DNA of 10,249 nucleotides from JBGOUV01 sp041477815 (GTDB lineage: Bacteria; Acidobacteriota; Terriglobia; Bryobacterales; JACQDG01). Of the stretch, positions 1 to 5,810 are shown one piece after another. Below the pieces are notes generated by a model that made no database searches, was not told the DNA's origin, and saw only the letters and a program-made list of their open reading frames with translations. Both the position numbers and the translations under genes were made by a program. How positions within the stretch are numbered: the first letter of the stretch is position 1; every line of letters starts with the position of its first letter. The stretch spans positions 1-10,249 of the forward strand of contig JBGOUV010000256.1 of NCBI GenBank assembly GCA_041477815.1, given 5' to 3'.

Positions 1-1
1 C

Positions 2-700
2 GAGATCGCCGAGGGACTGGCCGAAGCCGGCGCGTCCCTGATGCTGGTGGCCCGCCGCGAGCAGTGGCTCACCCCCACGGTGACCGAGATGAAGGCCGCC
101 GGCTTCGCCTGCGAGGGCATGATTTGCGACGTCACCGACCCGGACCAGGTCGACGCCGTCGTCCGGCGCACCCTCGAGGTCCACGGGGGCATCCACATCC
201 TGGTCAACAACGCCGGGGTAAGCTGGGGCGCGCCCATCGAGGACATGCCCCTCGACAAATGGCATCTGGTCGTCGAAACCAACCTGACCGGGGCGTTTCT
301 GTTCTCCCAGCGCGCCGGCCGCAGCATGCTCGCCCGCGGCGGCGGCTCCATCATCAACGTGGCTTCGGTGGCAGGACTCAAAGGGATGCACGAGTCGGCG
401 CCCTCCACCGTCGGCTATGTCGCAAGTAAAGGCGGCCTAATCGCCATGACCCGCGAGTTCGCCGCCCGCTGGGGCCGCCGCGGCATCCGCGCCAACTGCA
501 TCGCCCCCGGCTACTTCCCCTCGCGCATGACCGAGAAGGTGCTCCCTTTGGTCCAGGCCAGGGTGGAAGAGCAGATCCCCCTGGGCCGCATCGGCCGCGA
601 GGGCGAATTGAAAGGGGTGGCCGTGTTCCTGGCGTCGCAGGCGTCCAGCCACATCACCGGCCAGACCATCGTGGTCGATGGCGGGGCGTCTATCGTGTAG
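2..700 (+). CDS. SDR-family NAD(P)-dependent oxidoreductase, 5' end missing
   Basis: Short-chain dehydrogenase/reductase that probably reduces or oxidises a carbonyl/alcohol group in the cytosol with NAD(P)(H). The frame is open from base 2, so the start codon and the N-terminal TGxxxGIG cofactor motif lie upstream of the window; an internal ATG at 41 is not the start. Counting from base 2, I see the NNAG motif (residues 69-72), Asn in ETNLTG (94), catalytic Ser in NVASVAG (122), Tyr and Lys in YVASK (139, 143), the IAPGYFP segment and the usual C-terminal DGG. The Ser-to-Tyr distance (17) is a few residues longer than in typical FabG. It ends with TAG at 698-700. The closest groups I can name are the FabG/gluconate 5-dehydrogenase-like SDRs, but the substrate cannot be read from the sequence. 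Apart from the missing start it looks intact. Confidence 0.93.
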   Translation, partial: EIAEGLAEAGASLMLVARREQWLTPTVTEMKAAGFACEGMICDVTDPDQVDAVVRRTLEVHGGIHILVNNAGVSWGAPIEDMPLDKWHLVVETNLTGAFLFSQRAGRSMLARGGGSIINVASVAGLKGMHESAPSTVGYVASKGGLIAMTREFAARWGRRGIRANCIAPGYFPSRMTEKVLPLVQARVEEQIPLGRIGREGELKGVAVFLASQASSHITGQTIVVDGGASIV

Positions 701-758
701 ACGATCAAGGGTATAAACAACTTCATCCAGGCCCAGCTGAATCGCGTCGTATCGGACC

Positions 759-1083
759 ATGCTGGTCCGGGCCTTTAACAAACGCATCGCAAGCTATCGA
801 CGGTTGCTCATTCAAAGAGAGTACAGCCTTCTGGATTTCCTGCTCACTGCGACGGAACCAACAGATCCATTTTCAGACAGTCCATCGCGGCGGTTGAAGT
901 TCTTCGAACTGCGCGAAGCCCAATACGTGAAGGCGGCCTATAAGAATCGTGAGCGCTCGTACCTTCTATAGGGAACTTCACCGACTTGGTGCTCTGGGGT
1001 TTATCGTCATCACAAAGAAGGAAGCAGCTACGATCAAGGATTGGATTCTAGAATTGGATTTTGAGGCGATAGGGAAGTATTGA
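759..1083 (+). pseudogene. Unrecognised protein with winged-helix-like C-terminus, frameshifted
   Basis: I do not recognise the family. Frame 0 runs from ATG 759 (open back to 741) to a TAG at 969-971 and encodes 70 residues ending ...FFELREAQYVKAAYKNRERS. From about 955 the next frame carries a clear continuation, ARTFYRELHRLGALGFI, then a charged stretch and LDFEAIGKY, stopping at TGA 1081-1083. Removing one base near 954 joins the two parts into a protein of about 107 residues. The joined segment (AYKNREARTFYRELHRLGALGFI) has the look of a helix-turn-helix followed by a wing strand, so a DNA-binding role is possible but unproven. The N-terminus may also be truncated, because the 700-758 stretch shows only short coding-like fragments in another frame. 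The stop directly abuts the stop of the minus-strand gene at 1084. Confidence 0.5.
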
Positions 1084-1335
1084 TTATGATCGCGTGCCCC
1101 ATCTTGCCTCTGCTGCCTTCTTTGCTATCATCTTTCGCTTTCGGGCCGACAGGGCTTCCGCCCGCGCCTTGCCACCCTTGGATGCCCCCAGCTTGGACAG
1201 CGCCACCGCTGCCGGGTTCCGGGTGTCGGGCGGTTCGGGCGGGCGCTCGACCTGCCCGGTCAGTTCCTGGGAGATCTGCCAAGCTAGTTGATTGGTATCC
1301 CTGGGGCGCTTTGGCCTGCTTGCTCGGGAAGGCAT
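1084..1335 (-). CDS. Small basic KGG/AARW-motif protein
   Basis: An 83-residue, strongly basic protein of unknown function. The N-terminus is rich in Pro/Arg/Ser, and residues 14-26 (TNQLAWQISQELT) probably form a helix. A Pro-rich linker is followed by the conserved-looking C-terminal half: NPAAVALSKLGASKGGKARA (40-59), then ALSARKRKMIAKKAAEARW (61-79). Small bacterial proteins with a KGGKARA...RRxxIAxKAAxARW ending are common in Acidobacteria and Proteobacteria, and I recall them only as hypothetical proteins, perhaps nucleic-acid binding. The start was chosen at ATG 1335 because family members begin just before a Lys/Arg/Pro stretch; the frame is open to 1419 but that extension looks like shadow sequence. 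No clear ribosome-binding site is seen. It is divergent from the ORF at 1350 (14-bp gap) and convergent with the pseudogene ending at 1083. Confidence 0.72.
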   Translation of the reverse strand: MPSRASRPKRPRDTNQLAWQISQELTGQVERPPEPPDTRNPAAVALSKLGASKGGKARAEALSARKRKMIAKKAAEARWGTRS

Positions 1336-1349
1336 GGTAGGATGATAGC

Positions 1350-1586
1350 ATGGACAATGAAGTCTTGAGCGTCGAAATGCAGGTCTCGAAAAATGGCGAA
1401 CCATGGCTACAGGTCTCAAGCCGTAGCTGGCAGCCGGGGGTCAATGCTCCGCTACGCCTCCACGGGGAGCCCCTCCCACAGGCTGCAATGGACGACCTGA
1501 TCAACCTTGATCCGACTGGACACGAAAGCGGCTCCTCGGAGACGCCTATCGGTGACGTGCGCTTCCGCATGGTCTTCCGCCGTTGA
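1350..1586 (+). CDS. Hypothetical small protein (78 aa)
   Basis: I do not recognise this protein. It has 78 residues, no membrane segment and no signal peptide; the composition is mixed, with an acidic middle and a basic end (DVRFRMVFRR). An AGGA lies seven bases before the ATG at 1350, which supports translation. Its TGA stop (1584-1586) is 20 bp before the ATG of the flavoprotein gene and overlaps a possible TTG start of that gene at 1583, so the two may be co-transcribed and coupled. A long minus-strand frame (1034-1570) crosses the same region, but outside the KGG protein it shows no protein-like character. Reality as a gene is likely but not certain. Confidence 0.5.
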   Translation: MDNEVLSVEMQVSKNGEPWLQVSSRSWQPGVNAPLRLHGEPLPQAAMDDLINLDPTGHESGSSETPIGDVRFRMVFRR

Positions 1587-1606
1587 CTGAAACCAGACCA
1601 CTACCG

Positions 1607-2926
1607 ATGCGATACGACGCCATCATCATTGGCACGGGACAAGCGGGGCCGTCGCTGGCGGCCCAGCTGGCGGCCACCGGCCGGCAGGTGGCCATCGTCG
1701 AGCGGAAGCGGTTTGGCGGCACCTGCGTAAACAACGGCTGCATCCCGACCAAGGCGCTGGTGGCCAGCGCCCGGGCCGCTTACATTGCGCGGCGGGGCGG
1801 CGACTTCGGGGTGGCCCTGGACGGGCCGGTCCGGGTCGACATGAAAAAGGTCAAGCAGCGCAAGGACGCCATTGTGGCGCGCTCCTCGGTGGGGGTGGAG
1901 AAGTGGCTGAAATCCACTCCAAACCTGACCGTCTACGAGGGCCACGGCCGCTTCGAAGGACCGCACCAGGTGGGCGTGAACGGTGAGATTCTCGAGGCGC
2001 CCTGGATCTTCGTGAACGTCGGGGCGCGCGCTTGGCAGCCGCCGATTCCGGGCTTGGACACGGTTCCCTGCCTCAACAACTCCAGCATGATGGAGGTCGA
2101 TTTCCTGCCCCAGCACCTGGTCATCCTGGGCGGCAGCTACATTGCGCTGGAGTTCGCGCAGATGTACCGGCGCTTCGGGAGCGAGGTGACCGTGATCGAG
2201 CGAGGCCCGCGGCTGCTGAGCCGCGAGGACGACGACATCTCGGACGCGATCCGCCAGATCCTGGAGAACGAGGGCGTACGGGTGCTGACCAACGTCCGCG
2301 ATTTCGCGGTCGGCGACGTGGCGGGGTCGCACCTGCTGGTGGCGGTGGGACGCCGCCCCAACACCGACGAACTGGGCCTGGAGAAGGCCGGCCTCGCCGT
2401 GGACGGGAACGGCTATATCCAGATCGACGACCAGTGCCGGACCAGCGTGGAGGGGGTGTGGGCGATCGGGGACTGCAACGGGCGCGGAGCCTTCACCCAT
2501 ACCTCCTATAACGACTATGAGATCGTAGCCGCCAACCTCCTCGACCACGACCCGCGCCGGGTGAGCGACCGCATCGCAGCCTATGCGCTGTACATTGATC
2601 CGCCGCTGGGGCGGGCGGGTCTTACCGAGAAGGAGGCCCGGCGGTCGGGCCGGCCGGTGCTGATGGCGACGCGGCCCATGACGAAGGTGGCGCGGGCGGT
2701 GGAACGCGGCGAGACGCAAGGCTTCATGAAGGTCCTGGTGGATGCGGAGACGAAGCTGATTCTGGGGGCGGCCATGCTGGGGATCGAAGGGGACGAGATC
2801 GTCCACTCCATATTAGATGTGATGTACGCGAAGGCGCCGTACACGGTGATCCAGCGGGCGATGCATATCCATCCGACGGTGTCGGAGCTGATTCCGACGC
2901 TGCTGGGCGACTTGAAGCCATTGTAG
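1607..2926 (+). CDS. FAD/NAD(P)-dependent disulfide oxidoreductase (Lpd/MerA-like, COG1249 type)
   Basis: Cytosolic class I pyridine-nucleotide disulfide oxidoreductase of 439 residues. The N-terminal FAD fold has GTGQAG (9-14). The redox-active disulfide is CVNNGC (Cys40, Cys45), followed by IPTK. The NAD domain has GGSYIALE (175-182), and the second FAD motif is AIGDC (286-290). The C-terminal dimerisation domain ends with the His-Glu active-site pair in HPTVSE (His422, Glu427). It lacks the N-terminal metal-binding domain and the C-terminal Cys pair of true mercuric reductase, so mercury is an unlikely substrate. It resembles the broad RclA/mercuric-reductase-like flavoproteins whose electron acceptor is usually unknown. 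The strand pair after NVRDFAV (229-235) is very short, GDVAG then SHLLVAVGRR, so about 15-20 residues seem absent from the NAD domain. ATG 1607 matches the family start; TTG 1583 would add eight residues. Neither has a clear ribosome-binding site. Confidence 0.92.
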   Translation: MRYDAIIIGTGQAGPSLAAQLAATGRQVAIVERKRFGGTCVNNGCIPTKALVASARAAYIARRGGDFGVALDGPVRVDMKKVKQRKDAIVARSSVGVEKWLKSTPNLTVYEGHGRFEGPHQVGVNGEILEAPWIFVNVGARAWQPPIPGLDTVPCLNNSSMMEVDFLPQHLVILGGSYIALEFAQMYRRFGSEVTVIERGPRLLSREDDDISDAIRQILENEGVRVLTNVRDFAVGDVAGSHLLVAVGRRPNTDELGLEKAGLAVDGNGYIQIDDQCRTSVEGVWAIGDCNGRGAFTHTSYNDYEIVAANLLDHDPRRVSDRIAAYALYIDPPLGRAGLTEKEARRSGRPVLMATRPMTKVARAVERGETQGFMKVLVDAETKLILGAAMLGIEGDEIVHSILDVMYAKAPYTVIQRAMHIHPTVSELIPTLLGDLKPL

Positions 2927-2963
2927 GAACAGCCACGGGTGGACTGCGTTAGCATGGAGGCCG

Positions 2964-3203
2964 ATGCACCCTGTGGACCTGCTGCTCTTTGGGGGTCTCG
3001 GCGCGGCCTTCGCGCAAGACGCCCTTCAGGCGCTCGACTACTCGACCTTCATCGGCGGCACCATGGAGTACCGGATGGCCGCCATCGTCAGCGATCCTGC
3101 CGGCAACACTTTGGTCAAGGGCAGCCGCATGTTCGATCTGGCGAAGGTCAACGGGGTGTTAGCCAAATCGTGGCCCTGCGGTGCCGCGGGGGATCTGCTT
3201 TAA
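2964..3203 (+). pseudogene. N-terminal remnant of a secreted SBBP beta-propeller repeat protein
   Basis: This ORF of 79 residues begins with a signal-peptide-like segment (LLLFGGLGAAFAQ, residues 6-18). It is followed by LDYSTFIGG and IVSDPAGNTLVKGS. The sequence [LY]YST[FY]xGG...V[DA]xxGNxxVxGS is the hallmark of the SBBP (seven-bladed beta-propeller) repeat found in large secreted proteins of Solibacter-like Acidobacteria. Such proteins normally contain many repeats and several hundred residues. Here one blade is present, then a shortened AKVNGVLAKS and an unrelated tail before TAA at 3201-3203. I read it as a truncated fragment of a much larger gene, retained with its start and signal peptide. 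A GGAGG lies only three bases from the ATG. A frame starting at 2939 is a shadow. Confidence 0.6.
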
Positions 3204-3213
3204 TAGACAACGC

Positions 3214-4164
3214 ATGAAGAACAACCCGTTACCACGGCTGGACACAAATCCGGAAGTCCGGCGAGAACTGCTGCCGCTCTGCCGACTTAGGATAGGAGAA
3301 ACCTGGGAGGATCCGCAGTTCGGCCACCGCGTAGCATGACTCGACGCAGCGGATGGCCCCGCAGTAGCGCAGTTGGCTCTTGATCGGCCCCCTAAGCTAG
3401 CGATCTACGATCCCCCTTACAACTTGGCGGCTTTCGAGACCCACCGCGTCAATGAGTACATCTCTTGGTGCGAGCGCTGGGTGATGAGCACGCACCTGCA
3501 CGCACCAACTACTCGCGAGGAATGCCTCCCTCTACGTGTGGCTCGGGGCCGATCAAAACGACGGATTTCAACCCCTCGCCGACTTCATGCTGATGCTGCG
3601 ACGCTCACCGTTTGCAGCCCGAAGCTTCATCACCATGCGAAATCAACGGGGGTACGGCACTCAAAAGAACTGGATGGCTGTCCGGCAGGAACTGCTCTAC
3701 TACGTAAAGGGTGAACCGGGCTTCAACGCGGCGGCAGAGTGCACGGAGATTCCAAAGATCCTGCGCGGGTACTACAAGGAAGTAAACGGCAAGTTGACAG
3801 AGAACCTCGAACGAGGCAGATCAGATACGATCCGAGCTGGGAATGTTTGGGTGGATATTCAGCAGGTGTTTTACCAGATGGACGAGAATGTCTCCGGTGT
3901 CTCCGGTTGTTACGCGCAAAAGCCCCTGAAGAGCACCGAACGCATCATTCGCGCCAGTTCCCAGGAACAGGACACCGTCGTGGACCTGTTCGCACATTCT
4001 GGCACGATCTTGCTGGCGGCCGAGCGGCTCCGACGCCGCTGCCTCACCGCCGACGTGGATCTCCGGTCTTTTGCGAGATTTCAGTCAGGCGGCTGGAGCA
4101 TTTCAGGCGCACGGGGCGCCTAGGCTGGCAGAACGGCCACGCTTTCGAGCTTGAACTGCCGTAA
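3214..4164 (+). pseudogene. Beta-class site-specific DNA methyltransferase, disrupted
   Basis: Remnant of an amino-methyltransferase (N6-adenine or N4-cytosine) that transfers methyl from S-adenosylmethionine to DNA. Motif IV, DPPYN, comes first (bases 3409-3423). A variable middle follows with YVWLGADQNDGFQPL, RSFITMRNQRGYGTQKNW and KILRGYYKEVNG. Motif I comes last (VVDLFAHSGTILLAAE), and this order defines the beta class. Three lesions are visible: an in-frame TGA at 3337-3339; a 10-bp tandem duplication at 3488-3507 that moves the frame by +1; and two extra bases at 4061-4062. Undoing these gives one continuous protein of about 313 residues from ATG 3214 (MKNNPLPRLD) to TAA 4162-4164 (NGHAFELELP). 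An in-frame 9-bp duplication at 3890-3907 adds VSG. The short ORF downstream may be the remains of its restriction partner. The family is certain; the target sequence is unknown. Confidence 0.88.
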
Positions 4165-4239
4165 CGATTTGCACCCAAGACGGAGAATGTCCTAGCGCAG
4201 GAATCGGCAGGGCAGCCGTCGCTCTTCTGATGATCCTGC

Positions 4240-4515
4240 ATGGAGCGCCTCGACCAAGAAGTTCGACGCCTCTTGGCGGCGCTGCCAAATGAAGAAGAGG
4301 TTTTCGATCGGCTGCAGAACTTGGTGTCGGTCTACCCGTTTAAAGAGTACGAGTACCTCATCTCGACGCTTCTCGCCATGGATGTACTGTCCCTGGATGA
4401 CTATTATCAGTTGCGAGACGAATACATTTCGCGGAACCTGTACCTTTATGGAAGCGATTGGGAAAGGTCCCGATTCTGGGGGAGGTTTTCATCTATCCGC
4501 CGAAGGCGGATTTAG
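4240..4515 (+). CDS. Short ORF after the methyltransferase, possible restriction-enzyme N-terminus
   Basis: A 91-residue acidic ORF starting at ATG 4240, 75 bp after the methyltransferase. Residues 1-72 look like real protein: helical, with VYPFKEYEYLISTLLAMDVLS and DDYYQLRDEYISRNLYLY. The last 19 residues (GSDWERSRFWGRF... with Arg run) look unlike this. The next frame at the same point reads FMEAIGKGPDSGGG, so a frame change near 4445 is possible. The first part reminds me of the N-terminus of proteins encoded next to this type of methyltransferase, some with a PD-(D/E)XK nuclease domain further on. That catalytic part is absent here. This identification is from memory and weak. The stop TAG (4513-4515) overlaps the first base of an attC-like site, as is usual for integron cassette genes. 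Confidence 0.45.
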   Translation: MERLDQEVRRLLAALPNEEEVFDRLQNLVSVYPFKEYEYLISTLLAMDVLSLDDYYQLRDEYISRNLYLYGSDWERSRFWGRFSSIRRRRI

Positions 4516-4578
4516 TTCAACCGGGCGCTGCAAGCGACGGCCAAAGCCGGGCCGCGCCTGAGCGCCCAGTCGTTAGAC
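4515..4578 (+). mobile_element. Integron attC-like recombination site
   Basis: A 64-bp imperfect inverted repeat. It starts with GTTCAAC (4515-4521), which fits the R'' consensus RYYYAAC, and ends with GTTAGAC (4572-4578), which fits R' GTTRRRY and is the same box as in aadA cassettes. Just inside, GGGCGCT (4523-4529) pairs perfectly with AGCGCCC (4561-4567), and the centre is a GC-rich region that can fold further. The orientation fits cassettes read on the plus strand: the upstream ORF stops on its first base and the downstream toxin-antitoxin genes follow. The spacers between boxes are uneven (1 and 4 bases), and R''/R' pair at only five of seven positions. No integrase gene is in the window, so this would be a lone or relic site. 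Confidence 0.5.
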
Positions 4579-4596
4579 CACGCGATGATCGCTCTT

Positions 4597-4602
4597 GGAG
4601 GT
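4597..4602 (+). promoter_or_regulatory. Ribosome-binding site of the addiction-module antitoxin
   Basis: GGAGGT ten bases before ATG 4613 is a near-perfect Shine-Dalgarno sequence. It decides the start in favour of ATG 4613 (or the adjacent in-frame ATG 4616) over the TTG at 4595, which would lie over the site itself. Confidence 0.7.
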
Positions 4603-4612
4603 ACAATCACTG

Positions 4613-4873
4613 ATGATGACTCGCAATTTGGAGGAACTGTTTCGGGAGGCAGCCCAGTTGCCGGAGCAAGATCGTGCCACGCTAGCCGGCCTCCTGATTG
4701 AATCCCTCGAACCGGTGCCGGAGCCGGACGTGGAAGCAGCCTGGTCGAGAGAGATCGCGCGGCGTGTCGCTGAGCTCGATGCCGGGACGGTCAAAACGAT
4801 CCCGTGGGAGGAAGTGCGCGCGGAGCTGTTCGGCCGGCAAAATGACCGTCAGGTTCCATCCGGAGGCCGGTGA
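4613..4873 (+). CDS. Addiction-module (type II) antitoxin, RelB/ParD-like family
   Basis: An 86-residue protein matching the 'addiction module protein' antitoxin family (putative unstable antitoxin). Helical N-terminus NLEELFREAAQLPEQDRATLA (5-25), then LLIESLEP (27-34), PDVEAAWSREIARRVAELDAG (38-58) and the typical IPWEEVRAEL (63-72). Members of the family bind and silence a RelE/ParE-type toxin encoded just downstream, and often repress their own operon. Here the toxin start at 4842 lies inside the antitoxin's 3' end (32-bp overlap), so the two genes are translated together. The last 14 residues (RQNDRQVPSGGR and before) look less conserved than the rest. The frame is intact, unlike its toxin. 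The gene lies 35 bp after the attC-like site, a common arrangement for toxin-antitoxin gene cassettes. Confidence 0.85.
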   Translation: MMTRNLEELFREAAQLPEQDRATLAGLLIESLEPVPEPDVEAAWSREIARRVAELDAGTVKTIPWEEVRAELFGRQNDRQVPSGGR

Positions 4874-5128
4874 AGAGCTTCGCGAACCGCGGCTCTGTAC
4901 GAGGAGCGCAGCCCGTTAAGCGCGCTCGCTTTCGCCCCAGAGGTTGACGCCGCCGTGTCAAGGATCGCTGCGGCGCCCATGCGGTATCCAATCGCCGATC
5001 ACGGTACGCGGCGCCTCGTACTGCAGCGCTTTCCGTACAATCTGTTTTATCGCGTCGGCCCGGAGGAGACCGTCATCGTCGCTGTGGCTCATCAGAAACG
5101 CCGCCCCGGGTACTGGAGTCGGCGATGA
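4842..5128 (+). pseudogene. RelE/ParE-family toxin, frameshifted
   Basis: Cognate toxin of the preceding antitoxin. Family members are small mRNA interferases (RelE) or gyrase poisons (ParE). The first 15 residues, MTVRFHPEAGEELRE, are in the frame of ATG 4842. That frame then hits TAA at 4917. After two extra bases (CC at 4887-4888) the frame that ends at TGA 5126-5128 continues the family pattern: AALYEERSPLSALAFAPEVDAAV, then APMRYPI, TRRLVLQRFPYNLFYRV and VAVAHQKRRPGYW. Joined, this is about 94 residues, the usual length. The RFPYNLFYR and VAHQKRRPGYW segments are characteristic of the ParE-like branch. A single change restores the gene, so a sequencing or assembly error cannot be excluded, but neighbouring genes are damaged too. 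Confidence 0.82.
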
Positions 5129-5134
5129 GCGCCG

Positions 5135-5150
5135 GTCTGCCAGGGCAGAC
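5135..5150. promoter_or_regulatory. Perfect inverted repeat upstream of the PIN toxin gene
   Basis: GTCTGCC (5135-5141) and GGCAGAC (5144-5150) form a perfect 7-bp inverted repeat with a two-base centre, flanked by further GCCGG/CCGGC complementarity. It sits between the toxin stop (5128) and the PIN gene start (5167). It could be an operator for the second toxin-antitoxin module or a small hairpin between cistrons. There is no T-tract, so it is not an obvious terminator. The function is an inference. Confidence 0.35.
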
Positions 5151-5166
5151 ACCCGGCCGGATCGAA

Positions 5167-5641
5167 ATGAAACCGAAACTGTATGTGGGGACAACCATAC
5201 CGAGCTACCTGACCTCGTGGCCGAGCCGAGACCTGATCATCGCCGGCCACCAACAGATCACCAGGGAATGGTGGGAGAAGCGAAGGGAGGCATTTCGGAT
5301 TTACATCTCACAGCTCGTCGTCGATGAAGCTAGCGCCGGGGACCCTGTGACAGCGCGTGAAAGGATGAAGGTCATTCGGGAATTCCCGTTGCTCGATATC
5401 ACGCCCGACGCGGGGTTGCCGGCCTCCGAGATTCTGGCTTCCGGAATCATCCCCCGCAAAGCCGCGACCGACGCTGCCCACATTGCCATCGCTGCTGTGG
5501 ACGACATGGACTTCCTCAGGACCTGGAACTGCGTGCCTATCGCCAACACGATCATTGCCAAGCAGGTGGCGAACATCTGCAAGGTGGTCTGGCTTCCAGT
5601 GTCCGGGCATTTGCACTCCGGAGGAACTGCTGGGAGAATAG
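5167..5641 (+). pseudogene. PIN-domain (VapC-like) toxin, frameshifted and active-site damaged
   Basis: PIN-domain proteins are metal-dependent RNases and the toxins of many type II modules. ATG 5167 gives KLYVGTTIPSYLTSWPSRD (4-22), HQQITREWWEKRR (28-40), SQLVVDEASAGDP (48-60), PLLDITPDAG, PRKAATDAAHIAIAAV (96-111) and FLRTWNCVPIAN (116-127). These blocks are typical of a PIN subfamily annotated in Acidobacteria and cyanobacteria. The frame should end near ICTPEELLGE at TAG 5639-5641, but an extra G at about 5587 puts the last 17 residues in the next frame. The long continuation of the original frame to 5928 is an artefact that runs across the next gene. Homologues, as I recall them, have YxETTIPSYL; here Gly8 (GGG) replaces the expected Glu (GAG), removing a metal ligand. 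Glu54 and Asp102 remain. The protein is probably inactive. Confidence 0.8.
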
Positions 5642-5645
5642 GGTT

Positions 5646-5810
5646 ATGGCGAAGGATTACATCGTCGATGACGTCCGGTGCATTCGCGAGGCACAGGCCG
5701 CCAAACACGGTTTCGATGTCAAAGCGATCCTGGAGGCGGCCAGGAAACGACAACGCCGGTCGGGGCACAAGGTGGTGTCGTTCCTGCCAAAGAACAGGCT
5801 CAGCGCCTAA
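5646..5810 (+). CDS. Small putative antitoxin partner of the PIN toxin (54 aa)
   Basis: A 54-residue basic protein starting at ATG 5646, four bases after the reconstructed stop of the PIN gene, and ending with TAA 5808-5810. The sequence VDDVRCIREAQAAKHGFDVKAIL (7-29) is followed by a basic tail with RSGHKVVSF (38-46). Short proteins with the pattern VxxIRxxxAxxxxxDxxAI...SGxKxVSxPP are commonly encoded directly after PIN toxins of this subfamily, so I infer that it is the antitoxin, in toxin-first order. It is too short for most ORF cut-offs and lies under an artefactual longer frame from the broken PIN gene. The frame is intact. Its stop codon lies in the GCCTAAC box of a possible attC half-site. 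Confidence 0.7.
   Translation: MAKDYIVDDVRCIREAQAAKHGFDVKAILEAARKRQRRSGHKVVSFLPKNRLSA

Noticed and set aside
1601..2806. Long minus-strand frame opposite the flavoprotein gene
   Set aside because: Arg/His/Pro-rich shadow typical of GC-rich coding DNA; the plus strand has every family motif.
1607..2926. Mercuric reductase as a specific name
   Set aside because: No metal-binding N-terminal domain, no C-terminal Cys pair and no mer genes nearby.
2930..2946. Small hairpin after the flavoprotein stop (CAG-CCA / TGG-A-CTG)
   Set aside because: Short stem with a bulge, tight loop and no T-run; could be chance at this GC content.
3373..3714. Stand-alone 113-residue protein starting at TTG 3373
   Set aside because: It is the methyltransferase middle part between the nonsense codon and the duplication frameshift; the residues after the duplication are out of frame.
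4917..4923. GTTAAGC, an R'-like box
   Set aside because: Lies within the toxin coding sequence with no paired R'' box or arm symmetry.
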